DNA of 20,180 bases, taken from positions 1 to 20,180 of IMG/VR virus record IMGVR_UViG_3300049259_000021; one strand, given 5' to 3'. The notes under the pieces were generated by a model. That model was given only the letters and a program-made list of their open reading frames with translations, did not search any database and was not told where the DNA came from. Shown piece by piece: positions 13,820-20,180 of this stretch. Each line of letters opens with the position of its first letter. Within the stretch, counting starts at the first letter, position 1. This stretch comes from a virus. The position numbers and the translations under genes are program-made.

Positions 13820-14731
13820 ATGGGCGGTACATCGAAGACCACACAGCAGACGCAGCAATCGTCGACCACCAATCCTTGGGAGCCGACACAAGGCATCCTC
13901 AAGGACATCTTGAGCGGTATTCAAGGGCAGGTCGGCAACTATCAGCCGACTTCGGCGGAGACAGCAGCAATCCACCAACTCGAGGCCAATGCGCAAAACC
14001 TGCCGAATTACACGCCGCAGGCTACGAGCCTGGCGAACGATTACCTGACCGGCGGCCCGGACCGCTCCGGCATCGTTGGCGACGCCTACAATGCGTCGAA
14101 GTCAGCACTTAATCCCTACCTCAATCCGGACTGGCTTGACCCAACCAAAGTGCCTGGGATCGCTGCGGCGCTCGACACAGTTCGCAATGATGTGAAGAAC
14201 TCGGTCGACGGCACGTTCGCCGGCGCCGGCCGTGATCTCTCCGGCTTGCATATGCAGTCGCTGGCACGCGGCATCGCGCAGGGTGAGGCGCCCGTGCTGC
14301 TCGATGCGTACTACAAGAACGCCGGCTTGCAACAGAACGCGGCGACCGCGCTGCCGGGAATCGCCAATTCGGCGGCCACCACCCAATCTGGTCTCGACCA
14401 AACGAGCCTCGCCAATCGGGCGCAGGGCTTGAATGTCGGCCTCAACACAGTGCCGCAGGCGGCGAATGCCAGTGCTACCGGCGTTCTCAATGCGGAAAAT
14501 CTGCTGCGCGCGTTGCCGCTTCAGAACCTTGGACTGCTGTCCAATTTGACGGTCCCAATCGCCGGCCTCGGCGGGCAGACTTATGGCACCAGCAATACGG
14601 TTGGCACGCAGACCATGTCGCCAGTTCAGCAGTTCGCGACGATCATGAGCGGGTTGAACAGCGGCTTCGGCGGAACAGGCGGGGGCGGCGCCACGGGCCT
14701 GCTCAAATTTCTTCAGTCCTTCCCGGGATAA
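13820..14731 (+). CDS. Gln/Ser/Gly-rich virion protein of unknown function, 303 aa
   Basis: ATG directly follows the upstream stop. The N-terminus (MGGTSKTTQQTQQSSTTNPW) is polar and disordered. The body is Asn/Ala/Leu-rich and helical (LARGIAQGEAPVLLDAYYKN; ANRAQGLNVGLNTVPQAANA), and the C-terminus is a Gly-rich linker (GFGGTGGGGATG) plus a short hydrophobic helix. This composition occurs in ejection-type or internal proteins of short-tailed phages, located just before the fibre gene. No lytic transglycosylase motif is visible. The role is inference from order and composition. Confidence 0.68.
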   Translation: MGGTSKTTQQTQQSSTTNPWEPTQGILKDILSGIQGQVGNYQPTSAETAAIHQLEANAQNLPNYTPQATSLANDYLTGGPDRSGIVGDAYNASKSALNPYLNPDWLDPTKVPGIAAALDTVRNDVKNSVDGTFAGAGRDLSGLHMQSLARGIAQGEAPVLLDAYYKNAGLQQNAATALPGIANSAATTQSGLDQTSLANRAQGLNVGLNTVPQAANASATGVLNAENLLRALPLQNLGLLSNLTVPIAGLGGQTYGTSNTVGTQTMSPVQQFATIMSGLNSGFGGTGGGGATGLLKFLQSFPG

Positions 14732-14771
14732 ACGACAACATCGTCTTGAATCCGAATCGACCACCGTCCAC

Positions 14772-14799
14772 CCCCGGCTATGCCGGGGTTCGCTTTTTT
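14772..14799 (+). terminator. Intrinsic terminator/attenuator before the tail fibre gene
   Basis: 7-bp stem CCCCGGC/GCCGGGG, loop TAT, then TTCGCTTTTTT. The ribosome binding site GAGGAG follows directly at about 14800. Confidence 0.85.
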
Positions 14800-14813
14800 G
14801 AGGAGCTCCCTTC

Positions 14814-16361
14814 ATGGCCACCGCTGGCGTCCCACTCTGGTCAACCACCCCTGCAAACAACGCGACAGCCGATCCTGCTGTGAACTGGGCCGAAGGCATG
14901 GCGCCATCTGCGGTGAACGACTCGGCACGCGCGATGATGGCGTCGGTGGCGAAGTGGCGCAACGATCTGTCCGGCGTCGCGACTGGCGGGTCGTCGACGG
15001 CCTACACCGTGGCGACCGGCGCTACCTTTGCTTCGGCGTCCGACATGTCCGGGATGGTCTTCTCCATCATCCCGCATGTTACTTCGGGTGCATCGCCCAC
15101 GCTCTCTGTGGATGGTCTGACCGCGCGCGCCATCAACGACTCGACAGGTGTGGCGGTGACCACCGGCGCTGTGATTGCCGGCACGCCTTATCTTGTGAAG
15201 TATGTCCATGCTTCGACTGAGTTCATTCTGCTCGGCCGCTCCAGTGTCTTCACCACGCTGAAGGCAACCAGCGCCATCATTGCCGCGCCTGGAACGACGG
15301 CAGGGCGCCCGAGCGCGATCCAGGGAGGCTTTCGGTTTAATACCGACACGGGTCTTCCCGAGTTCAGCGATGGCGCCAACTGGCTCTCGCTCATCACGAC
15401 GCTGGGCGGCGCTCAAATGCCTTATGGCGCGGTCGTCAACGGCACAATCGCCGAGAGCCATACCGGCAATGCTGTCACCTTCGCCCTTAAGACGCTAGCC
15501 GGAAATGATCCATCGGCGAGCGATCCGGTGCTGCTGGCCTTCCGCAATCCGACCTTGGCAACGGGCAATTACATCTACCGCACGGTGACGGCGGCACTGA
15601 GTCTCGCGCTGTCGTCCGGTTCCAAGATTGGCGCTGTTGATGGTGTCGCATTCAAAGTCTGGTTGGTGCTTTTCGATGATGGCGGCACGATCAAGCTCGG
15701 CGCGATCAACTGTGTCTCGGGTAGTAGTGTTTACGCGCTGGGACAGGCTCCGATTGCCAGCTCGACCGCAGACGACAACTTGGGTGGCTCCGACCTAGCC
15801 CAAGTTTTCTACACTAAAAATGGCATCACCGCTGTTTCATCCAAAGCCTATGTCATTCTTGGATACGCGGCGTATGAATCCGGCCTCTCGACAGCGGGGA
15901 ATTGGAGCGTCTCGCCAACAAGCATTCAGCTCTACGGCACCGGGGTGCCTCTTCCTGGGAGTTGCGTCCAGTCTGTCTACAATTCGACAACGACGACGAC
16001 CGTGTCATCAGGTGGGGCAACAATACAAACGTCTTTGACGGCAAGCATCACGCCAACATCAAAGTGCAATCTCATCAAGGTCCAAGCCTTCGGCAGTATC
16101 ACCGGTGCCATTTCGAGCGGGGTAAGTTACAGCGTTCAACTTTCTCGTGGGACATCTCCTACGCTCATTGGCAACGTTTCTGGCTTGTTAGGTGGCGGTG
16201 GCAACGGCGGAAGTGGCACTGCAAACGTAGCGATAGATAAGCCTCAGACTACATCTCTTCAGGCTTATTACGTGTACCTCAGCCAATCTACTACGGGTGG
16301 TCAGATTACGTTTCTGAATCAAGGCGCTGGTATAATGCAGCTAGAAGAAATCGCGGCGTAG
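14814..16361 (+). CDS. Tail fibre/receptor-binding protein, 515 aa
   Basis: ATG 14814 has GAGGAG about 8 bases upstream. The N-terminal region has the phage fibre attachment pattern NWAEGMAPSAVNDSARAMMA (residues about 24-43). It is followed by a Gly/Ser/Thr-rich beta-repeat body (YTVATGATFASASDMSGMVF; GGFRFNTDTGLPEFSDGANW), a short beta-helix-like motif common in fibres. The C-terminal region (about 390-515) is more divergent, Thr/Ser-rich, and ends GIMQLEEIAA. Such a protein should bind the host surface; the receptor cannot be predicted. It is the last gene of the rightward structural run, next to a minus-strand island. Confidence 0.82.
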   Translation: MATAGVPLWSTTPANNATADPAVNWAEGMAPSAVNDSARAMMASVAKWRNDLSGVATGGSSTAYTVATGATFASASDMSGMVFSIIPHVTSGASPTLSVDGLTARAINDSTGVAVTTGAVIAGTPYLVKYVHASTEFILLGRSSVFTTLKATSAIIAAPGTTAGRPSAIQGGFRFNTDTGLPEFSDGANWLSLITTLGGAQMPYGAVVNGTIAESHTGNAVTFALKTLAGNDPSASDPVLLAFRNPTLATGNYIYRTVTAALSLALSSGSKIGAVDGVAFKVWLVLFDDGGTIKLGAINCVSGSSVYALGQAPIASSTADDNLGGSDLAQVFYTKNGITAVSSKAYVILGYAAYESGLSTAGNWSVSPTSIQLYGTGVPLPGSCVQSVYNSTTTTTVSSGGATIQTSLTASITPTSKCNLIKVQAFGSITGAISSGVSYSVQLSRGTSPTLIGNVSGLLGGGGNGGSGTANVAIDKPQTTSLQAYYVYLSQSTTGGQITFLNQGAGIMQLEEIAA

Positions 16362-16377
16362 CCATTAAATTTGAAGA

Positions 16378-16405
16378 CTCTCGTCGGCCCGAATCCGCGC
16401 GAGAG
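16378..16405. terminator. Possible hairpin between convergent genes
   Basis: CTCTCG/CGAGAG (6-bp stem) with a 16-base loop between the fibre gene and the convergent dioxygenase gene. No T-tract on the plus strand, so it is only a candidate. Confidence 0.3.
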
Positions 16406-16486
16406 CTCCAATCTCACCACCATCTTCGTCTTCGCTCCGGCAGCTAGGCGTCTACAACAATTTTCTTGGTGAAGTAATGATCTGAT

Positions 16487-17290
16487 CTACAGAATCGAGA
16501 ATTGCGGCATCTGCATTGGCGGACGCCCAGGCTGCCGTACTTTTTCGATCTCGCCCGTCTCAGTCAGATAATCTATCCATTTCCGCGTCGTTTTGTTGTC
16601 TCTGCCGATTGTATAGAAGAGAGCAACCTTGCCGCCTGGCATTGCTTCGCCCTGAATCGTCTTTGGTGATGCGCGGTGAATGATCCCCATATCCCAGAAC
16701 ATGGCATCGCCGATTTTGGTGGGGACGTCGATTTGATTTGGAAGGTCGTCGGCGTCAGGGTCCTTCCAGGTAAATAGCCGATTTCCGGAGACGTGTTTAA
16801 TGAAGCTCTTTATCCGAGACTTTGTAACATCATTTCGGTAGTCGCGCTTGTCTGCCAGCTTCTTGACGAATCTGTCTGGCAGACGATGCGTACCAGGGAC
16901 AAGACGTAACCCCCCGCCATGCGGCCCGTTGTCCTGCAGATAAATGCCGAGCACGACAGCGCGAAAGTCAGGATCTTTGTGGAAGGTACGGCCGGTCATC
17001 TCCATAGCGCTCAGATCGGTATGGAATTGGCCGAAACGATTGTGGTCTACAGAGGTAGGCGGCAGGACAATGAAATGAGACCCGAGCACTTCAGTTAACG
17101 CTGCGATCAGCTTCGGCGCCGTTAGGAATTGGCGCATTGGTTCGTATTCAATGGCGCTGTCCGTGAGCAGCGAGACGTTCTTACGCGCCAGCTCCGAGAG
17201 GATGAACTTCCGGAAAGTTAGCAGCTCTTGCGGGTCAAGAGCGTCCTTGATGTGAACGTATCCATCCCGGTCGAACTGCTGAGCGTACAT
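16487..17290 (-). CDS. Phytanoyl-CoA dioxygenase (PhyH) family Fe(II)/2-oxoglutarate oxygenase, 267 aa
   Basis: Expected to hydroxylate a small molecule or lipid using O2, Fe(II) and 2-oxoglutarate. The iron triad is visible: H90 and D92 in FGQFHTDLSAMEM and H205 in WDMGIIHRASPK. GGGLRLVPGTH (about residues 125-135) is the family's double-psi core strand. The Arg or Lys for 2-oxoglutarate is probably in KVALFYTIGRDNK (221-233). It is the only clear minus-strand gene in the window, and lies 8 bp downstream of a broken gene in the same direction (AGGGGT as ribosome binding site). It is cargo, perhaps lysogenic conversion; the substrate is unknown. The C-terminus is intact. Confidence 0.87.
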   Translation of the reverse strand: MYAQQFDRDGYVHIKDALDPQELLTFRKFILSELARKNVSLLTDSAIEYEPMRQFLTAPKLIAALTEVLGSHFIVLPPTSVDHNRFGQFHTDLSAMEMTGRTFHKDPDFRAVVLGIYLQDNGPHGGGLRLVPGTHRLPDRFVKKLADKRDYRNDVTKSRIKSFIKHVSGNRLFTWKDPDADDLPNQIDVPTKIGDAMFWDMGIIHRASPKTIQGEAMPGGKVALFYTIGRDNKTTRKWIDYLTETGEIEKVRQPGRPPMQMPQFSIL

Positions 17291-17298
17291 AGCGACCC

Positions 17299-17620
17299 CT
17301 AAGCGACTAGATCGAAGTTGGTGGTTTTTAGTCTGTATTTGTGTTCGATCGATATCCCCGTTGCCGCTTTAGGAATGCGACGTTGGTCGGCGATCGACAA
17401 TCCTTTGGAAGGGTGTATCGCAAAAGTGTTTCGGAAGCTCATCTGAACCGGCTTGGATCCAGTGTTGGCCGGCCTCCAGAATAATGAGTTTTCCGCCACG
17501 AGGCTTCGCATCGGCTGGCCTGTGAGCAAAAAGCTTATTCAGGCCGTGTCGCTCCATGTTCCAGCGCGCCAATCGAAGAGCTGTACTGCCGTAAGTCTTA
17601 CGCTTGATCATGTCCCACAT
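17299..17620 (-). pseudogene. Broken gene upstream of the dioxygenase (two frames)
   Basis: Two overlapping minus-strand frames seem to be parts of one gene. The 5' part (17369-17620) reads MWDMIKRKTYGSTALRLARW, and later GGKLIILEAGQHWIQAGS. The 3' part (17299-17529) reads SFRNTFAIHPSKGLSIADQR and ends YRLKTTNFDLVA, with codon use like the rest. Switching frames near 17450-17460 would give about 107 residues. The end lies 8 bp before the dioxygenase ATG, as in an operon. A third short minus-strand frame (17598-17696) with an N-terminus-like look (MTSTAARPYMTEML) lies further upstream and may be another fragment. The family is not recognised; a divergent methyltransferase remnant is possible but unproven. 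Confidence 0.4.
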
Positions 17621-17811
17621 GGGCGCGAACCCTAACGGGAGTTCCGCTGCTCCGCAACATCTCCGTCATATACGGCCGTGCCGCTGTGCTGGTCATCCCT
17701 GCCGATCTTCATCGGCTGCACGGTCCTAAGGTCTGTCCAGTTCCAAAATCTGCGGAAGTGGTCGTGAAGGACTAAGGCAGGGCTGCGAATTATCAAACCA
17801 CAGGAGAAAAC

Positions 17812-17961
17812 ATGAATTTCTGGATTGGACTGGCGTGCTTTGCGGGCGGCTTCGCCGCCTCGATTTTCATTTGGCCGAGGGTCAAGGAATGGCTCAACGG
17901 CGCAGAAGCCGAAATTACAGCTCTCAAAGCGAAGATCGAAGACCTGAAGGGGAAGCTCTGA
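17812..17961 (+). CDS. 49-aa membrane microprotein upstream of the endolysin
   Basis: ATG 17812 is preceded by CAGGAGAAAAC, a good ribosome binding site. One N-terminal transmembrane segment (FWIGLACFAGGFAASIFIW, residues 3-21) is followed by a charged heptad-like helix (VKEWLNGAEAEITALKAKIE) to the C-terminus. The stop TGA shares its last base with the endolysin ATG (17961), so the two are translated together. Topology and position suggest a lysis role, such as a spanin-like or holin-regulating protein; no family is recognised. It is too short to be found by common length cut-offs. Confidence 0.72.
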   Translation: MNFWIGLACFAGGFAASIFIWPRVKEWLNGAEAEITALKAKIEDLKGKL

Positions 17962-18716
17962 TGCAGGCGAATTTCGATGAAGCGCTTCGCCGCGTTCTGG
18001 CTCACGAGGGCGGTTATACGAACCATCCGTCGGATCCAGGAGGCCCGACCAACTGGGGCATCACGATCCATGACGCGCGCGCTTATTGGAAGCGTGATGC
18101 CGACGCCGATGATGTTCGTGCCATGCCAAAGGAGGTCGCGAAGCGCATCTACAAATCCAAATATTGGGACGCTATGCGTTGTGATGAGCTGGCATCCGGC
18201 GTGGACTATGCGGTCATGGACTTCGGCGTCAACTCCGGCGTTTCGCGCTCGCTCAAGTTTCTCGAGGCGATTGCCGGTGTTCCAACGGACGGCAAGCCCG
18301 ACGACACGCTGATCCGCACCATCGCGAACATGCCGGCAAAGCCGATGATTTCCGAGCTTTGCAACAAGCGTCTGGTCTTTCTCAGGGGCCTCGGCACGTG
18401 GCCCGTGTTCGGCAATGGCTGGGCCAGGCGCGTTGCGGAGGTGAAAAACGCAGCGCTGAAGATGGCCGACAATGTCCGGGTGCCGACGCCGTCGCCGCTG
18501 GAAGCGCCGAAGGGCAAGAGCGAAAAGCCCAATACGACGACCAAAGCCGCAGTCCGGTCGACGACGATCTGGGCACAGATCGCAACCGTGTTGACGGCGC
18601 TCGGCGGCGCGCTGACCGACTGGCGCGCGCTCGCGGTCGTCGTCGTGGCGGCGCTCGCCGGCTATGTGATCTGGGAGCGGATGAAGCGGCCCGATATCGG
18701 CGGGGTGTTCCAATGA
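17961..18716 (+). CDS. Endolysin, glycoside hydrolase 108 type with C-terminal membrane helix, 251 aa
   Basis: Cleaves peptidoglycan glycan strands at the end of infection. The catalytic Glu is E16 in VLAHEGGY, followed by HPSDPGGPTNWGIT (residues 22-35), the hallmark of this family. The region about 85-165 (VDYAVMDFGVNSG; AKPMISELCNKRLVFLRGL; GNGWARRVAEVK) matches the C-terminal peptidoglycan-binding-3 part. After a Pro/Lys linker (180-200) there is a hydrophobic helix at about 222-241 (ALAVVVVAALAGYVIWERM), so the protein may be tail-anchored. The start is ATG 17961, not the upstream frame from 17835, which is a shadow of the 49-aa gene. It overlaps the holin-like gene by ATGA. Confidence 0.9.
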   Translation: MQANFDEALRRVLAHEGGYTNHPSDPGGPTNWGITIHDARAYWKRDADADDVRAMPKEVAKRIYKSKYWDAMRCDELASGVDYAVMDFGVNSGVSRSLKFLEAIAGVPTDGKPDDTLIRTIANMPAKPMISELCNKRLVFLRGLGTWPVFGNGWARRVAEVKNAALKMADNVRVPTPSPLEAPKGKSEKPNTTTKAAVRSTTIWAQIATVLTALGGALTDWRALAVVVVAALAGYVIWERMKRPDIGGVFQ

Positions 18717-19057
18717 TGTGGCTGTCGCTTATCGCGCCGATCCTCAACGGTGTGGTCACGGCTTACAACAAGTCGAAGGACGTGACCATCGCCACGGTGC
18801 AGGCCTCGGTCGGCATCGCCAGCGCACAGGCGCAATACATGACGGCGGTGCTCGGCCATCCGCTGTCGCCGGCGAGCATCTGTTGCTATGCGCTGGCGAT
18901 CTGGTTCTTCAAGGCTGTGGCCTGCGACAAGGTGATCGGCCCTGCGCTCGGCTATCAATGGACGACGGACGCGCTGACCGGCGGCACCAAGGAAATGGCG
19001 ATGATCGTCGCCTCCGGCATGTTCTTCAGCGGCATCGCCAACATCCTGAAGCGTTGA
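18713..19057 (+). CDS. Holin-like membrane protein, about 114 aa
   Basis: ATG 18713 overlaps the endolysin stop (ATGA); ATG 18716 is an alternative. The N-terminus is hydrophobic (MWLSLIAPILNGVV, then SVGIASAQAQ). A transmembrane segment is at about residues 55-70 (SICCYALAIWFFKAVA), and another near the C-terminus (MAMIVASGMFFSGIANIL). Two to three membrane segments, small size and position directly after the endolysin fit a holin, which forms membrane lesions to release the endolysin. It resembles three-helix holins of alphaproteobacterial phages and gene transfer agents, but I cannot confirm the exact family. Confidence 0.72.
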   Translation: MMWLSLIAPILNGVVTAYNKSKDVTIATVQASVGIASAQAQYMTAVLGHPLSPASICCYALAIWFFKAVACDKVIGPALGYQWTTDALTGGTKEMAMIVASGMFFSGIANILKR

Positions 19058-19061
19058 CGCG

Positions 19062-19283
19062 ATGGGCCCAGACATCGGCGAGCGCGTCGCCGTGCTCGAG
19101 ACCAGCATCAGGTATCTCACCGAGCAGCTCGAGGACACGCACCGCAAGGTCGAGGAGATGCATGCGGTGCTGCTGCAGGCCAAGGGCGCGAGGTGGGTCA
19201 TCGTCGGCACTGCGGGGATCATCGGCTTTCTGGCCGCGCTGACGACGAAGCTTCTGCCGTTGAACGGCATCCTGCCGAAATGA
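19062..19283 (+). CDS. Coiled-coil membrane protein of the lysis cassette, 73 aa
   Basis: ATG 19062 is 4 bp after the holin-like stop. The first 40 residues form a charged coiled coil (ERVAVLETSIRYLTEQLEDT; KVEEMHAVLLQ), followed by a transmembrane helix (WVIVGTAGIIGFLAALTTKL, about residues 45-64). This layout matches XhlA-type hemolysin or holin partners near endolysin genes. It probably helps the holin, or is a second lysis membrane protein. No catalytic motif. Confidence 0.7.
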   Translation: MGPDIGERVAVLETSIRYLTEQLEDTHRKVEEMHAVLLQAKGARWVIVGTAGIIGFLAALTTKLLPLNGILPK

Positions 19284-19328
19284 GGTGCTGAGCCGGCGGC
19301 TGCACGCTGCCAATATGGAGAGTGGACG

Positions 19329-19499
19329 ATGCTTCGCGCCAGGTATCGACGAGAGAGAGTCAGAGCAAAGTGGATGGCGCCGCGCGCGAAGCTCTTCGCC
19401 ATCGTCAGGCGCTTCGACTACGACGATGAAGACTGGGATCCGGACATCGGTCAGCCGAACGATCGTGTTGAGGCGGTGCAAGGCCGGTCTCAGGGCTGA
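19329..19499 (+). CDS. Small bipolar protein, 56 aa
   Basis: ATG 19329 has GGAG about 8-10 bases upstream. The first half is very basic (MLRARYRRERVRAKWMAPRA) and the second acidic (RRFDYDDEDWDPDIGQ), giving strong charge polarity. The codon use is more natural than in the overlapping frame (19285-19521), which reads Arg/Ser-rich nonsense. Position just after the lysis cassette suggests cotranscription. No family recognised. Confidence 0.5.
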   Translation: MLRARYRRERVRAKWMAPRAKLFAIVRRFDYDDEDWDPDIGQPNDRVEAVQGRSQG

Positions 19500-19726
19500 G
19501 CACGAGCGCGGCCCGGTTTAAGCCGAGCCTCTCGGCGCAACTCCCGCCATCGCATCCAAGCTCGATCCGGGCCGCCATGCTGGCTATGCCGCTGTCTGTC
19601 CGCGGCTGCAGCTTTTTCAATCCAGCCATCCTCGTATCCGCTTTGGCTGCGGCTGCAGCGCGTCCAGCCGCGCGCGTCTGTGTCCGTCTTCATTGAAAAC
19701 CATCCGTCAAACAAAGGAGCAGCCAC
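19500..19726. other. Short intergenic region
   Basis: Nothing well supported. GC-rich with several CGGCTGCAGC-like repeats at about 19605-19660; frames on the minus strand (19490-19726, 19405-19629) are Arg/Ala-rich and lack ribosome binding sites. Confidence 0.5.
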
Positions 19727-20180
19727 ATGGCGAGCCCCAACTCATGGACCTTGCCCGGCAACGGCATTCTCGGCGGCGTGAACCTTGGACCGTCAAGCCT
19801 CGACGATCCCAACTCTGAGCCTGAAAATCCTTGGGCGAAAGCCCTGCAAGAGGCGATAGAGCGGCAGCCGCCTAGTGAAGCCTTGCGCTTGGGTACGGTG
19901 GACGAACAGATCCGCGCAAGTGCGAATTCAGGCAATCCGCTGGCGCGTCCGACGCAGGCTTTGATCGACTGGTGGCGGCGGCCGCCGGCGCCGCCGCAGA
20001 TGCCGCAGAAGCGGACGATCGGGCCTGCGCCATATTACGCGCTGGATTTCGACGACATGTATCCGAGCGCCAGAATCGGTCGTGCGTTCATCAACCACTA
20101 CGCCGATTACTTCGATCCGTGGACCTATGACGAGCAGGGGCGCCGCGTGGCCGACACGCCCGCAGCCTATACGCCGAACG
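19727..20180 (+). CDS. Unknown protein, 3' end outside window (first 151 aa visible)
   Basis: ATG 19727 has a strong AAAGGAG ribosome binding site (19713-19719) at 7-base spacing, and the frame stays open to the window edge. The N-terminus (MASPNSWTLPGNGILGGVNL) is Gly/Pro-rich and not a signal peptide. Then come a helical acidic part (PWAKALQEAIERQPPSEALR), a Pro/Arg hinge (WWRRPPAPPQMPQK) and a Tyr/Asp/Phe-rich part (YYALDFDDMYPSARIGRAFI; NHYADYFDPWTYDEQGR). Its Pro-linked layout loosely recalls the 2099-3016 protein but no shared repeat is visible. Family not recognised; being after the lysis genes it may be a late virion protein or cargo. Confidence 0.72.
   Translation, partial: MASPNSWTLPGNGILGGVNLGPSSLDDPNSEPENPWAKALQEAIERQPPSEALRLGTVDEQIRASANSGNPLARPTQALIDWWRRPPAPPQMPQKRTIGPAPYYALDFDDMYPSARIGRAFINHYADYFDPWTYDEQGRRVADTPAAYTPN

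Noticed and set aside
14102-14962. Minus-strand open frame opposite the Gln/Ser/Gly-rich gene (286 aa)
   Set aside because: It spans the terminator and start of the fibre gene and is Arg/Ala-rich without any motif.
17835-17960. N-terminal extension of the endolysin from 17835
   Set aside because: It lies fully inside the 49-aa gene in another frame, and the family domain begins at ATG 17961.
1-20180. CRISPR array, rRNA, insertion sequence or integrase
   Set aside because: No repeat-spacer pattern, no rRNA-like sequence, and no transposase or integrase motifs seen on either strand.

Overview
This window is a stretch of a tailed-phage or prophage genome. It is GC-rich, almost entirely rightward, tightly packed (many ATGA-type stop/start overlaps), and made of virion and lysis genes. 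The protein families and codon use fit a temperate or formerly temperate phage of an alphaproteobacterium, plausibly a Bradyrhizobium/Rhodopseudomonas-type rhizobial host. That host call is inference, because no host gene lies in the window.

Layout. (1) 3-1584, regulatory/replication edge: a DnaA domain IV protein cut by the window edge, a 214-aa protein of unknown function and a small ORF. (2) 1585-2098, a gene-free stretch with two 114-bp copies of a repeat that combines TTGACA-type boxes with a strong intrinsic terminator. (3) 2099-5577: a protein with four internal repeats, a long P22-type portal and a small beta-rich protein. (4) 5637-7905, a glycan-type cargo module inside the head operon: an FkbM methyltransferase translationally overlapped with a TPR/glycosyltransferase-like protein. 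(5) 7820-13819, the rest of the head and the head-tail connector: a 102-aa protein, a third (decayed) repeat copy, a scaffold-like protein, an SU10-type major capsid protein (MCP), a decoration-like protein, a 98-aa protein, an SU10-type adaptor, a gp10/nozzle-like protein, a 105-aa protein and a small gp13-like internal virion protein. (6) 13820-16361: a Gln/Ser/Gly-rich virion protein and the tail fibre. (7) 16487-17696, a minus-strand island with a phytanoyl-CoA dioxygenase family enzyme behind what looks like a frameshifted gene. (8) 17812-19499, a lysis cassette: a 49-aa membrane microprotein, a GH108 endolysin with a C-terminal membrane helix, a holin-like protein, a coiled-coil membrane protein and a 56-aa ORF. 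(9) 19727 to the end, an unknown protein cut by the window edge.

How it works together. P22-like portal, SU10-like capsid and adaptor, a nozzle-like protein, and no tape measure, tube or sheath point to a short-tailed (podovirus) virion. Four hairpin terminators lie between structural genes, several just before a new ribosome binding site, suggesting that protein ratios are set by partial termination. No terminase or integrase is present in the window. The most unusual items are the dispersed promoter-plus-terminator repeats, one of which runs into the start of the scaffold gene, and the two cargo islands.
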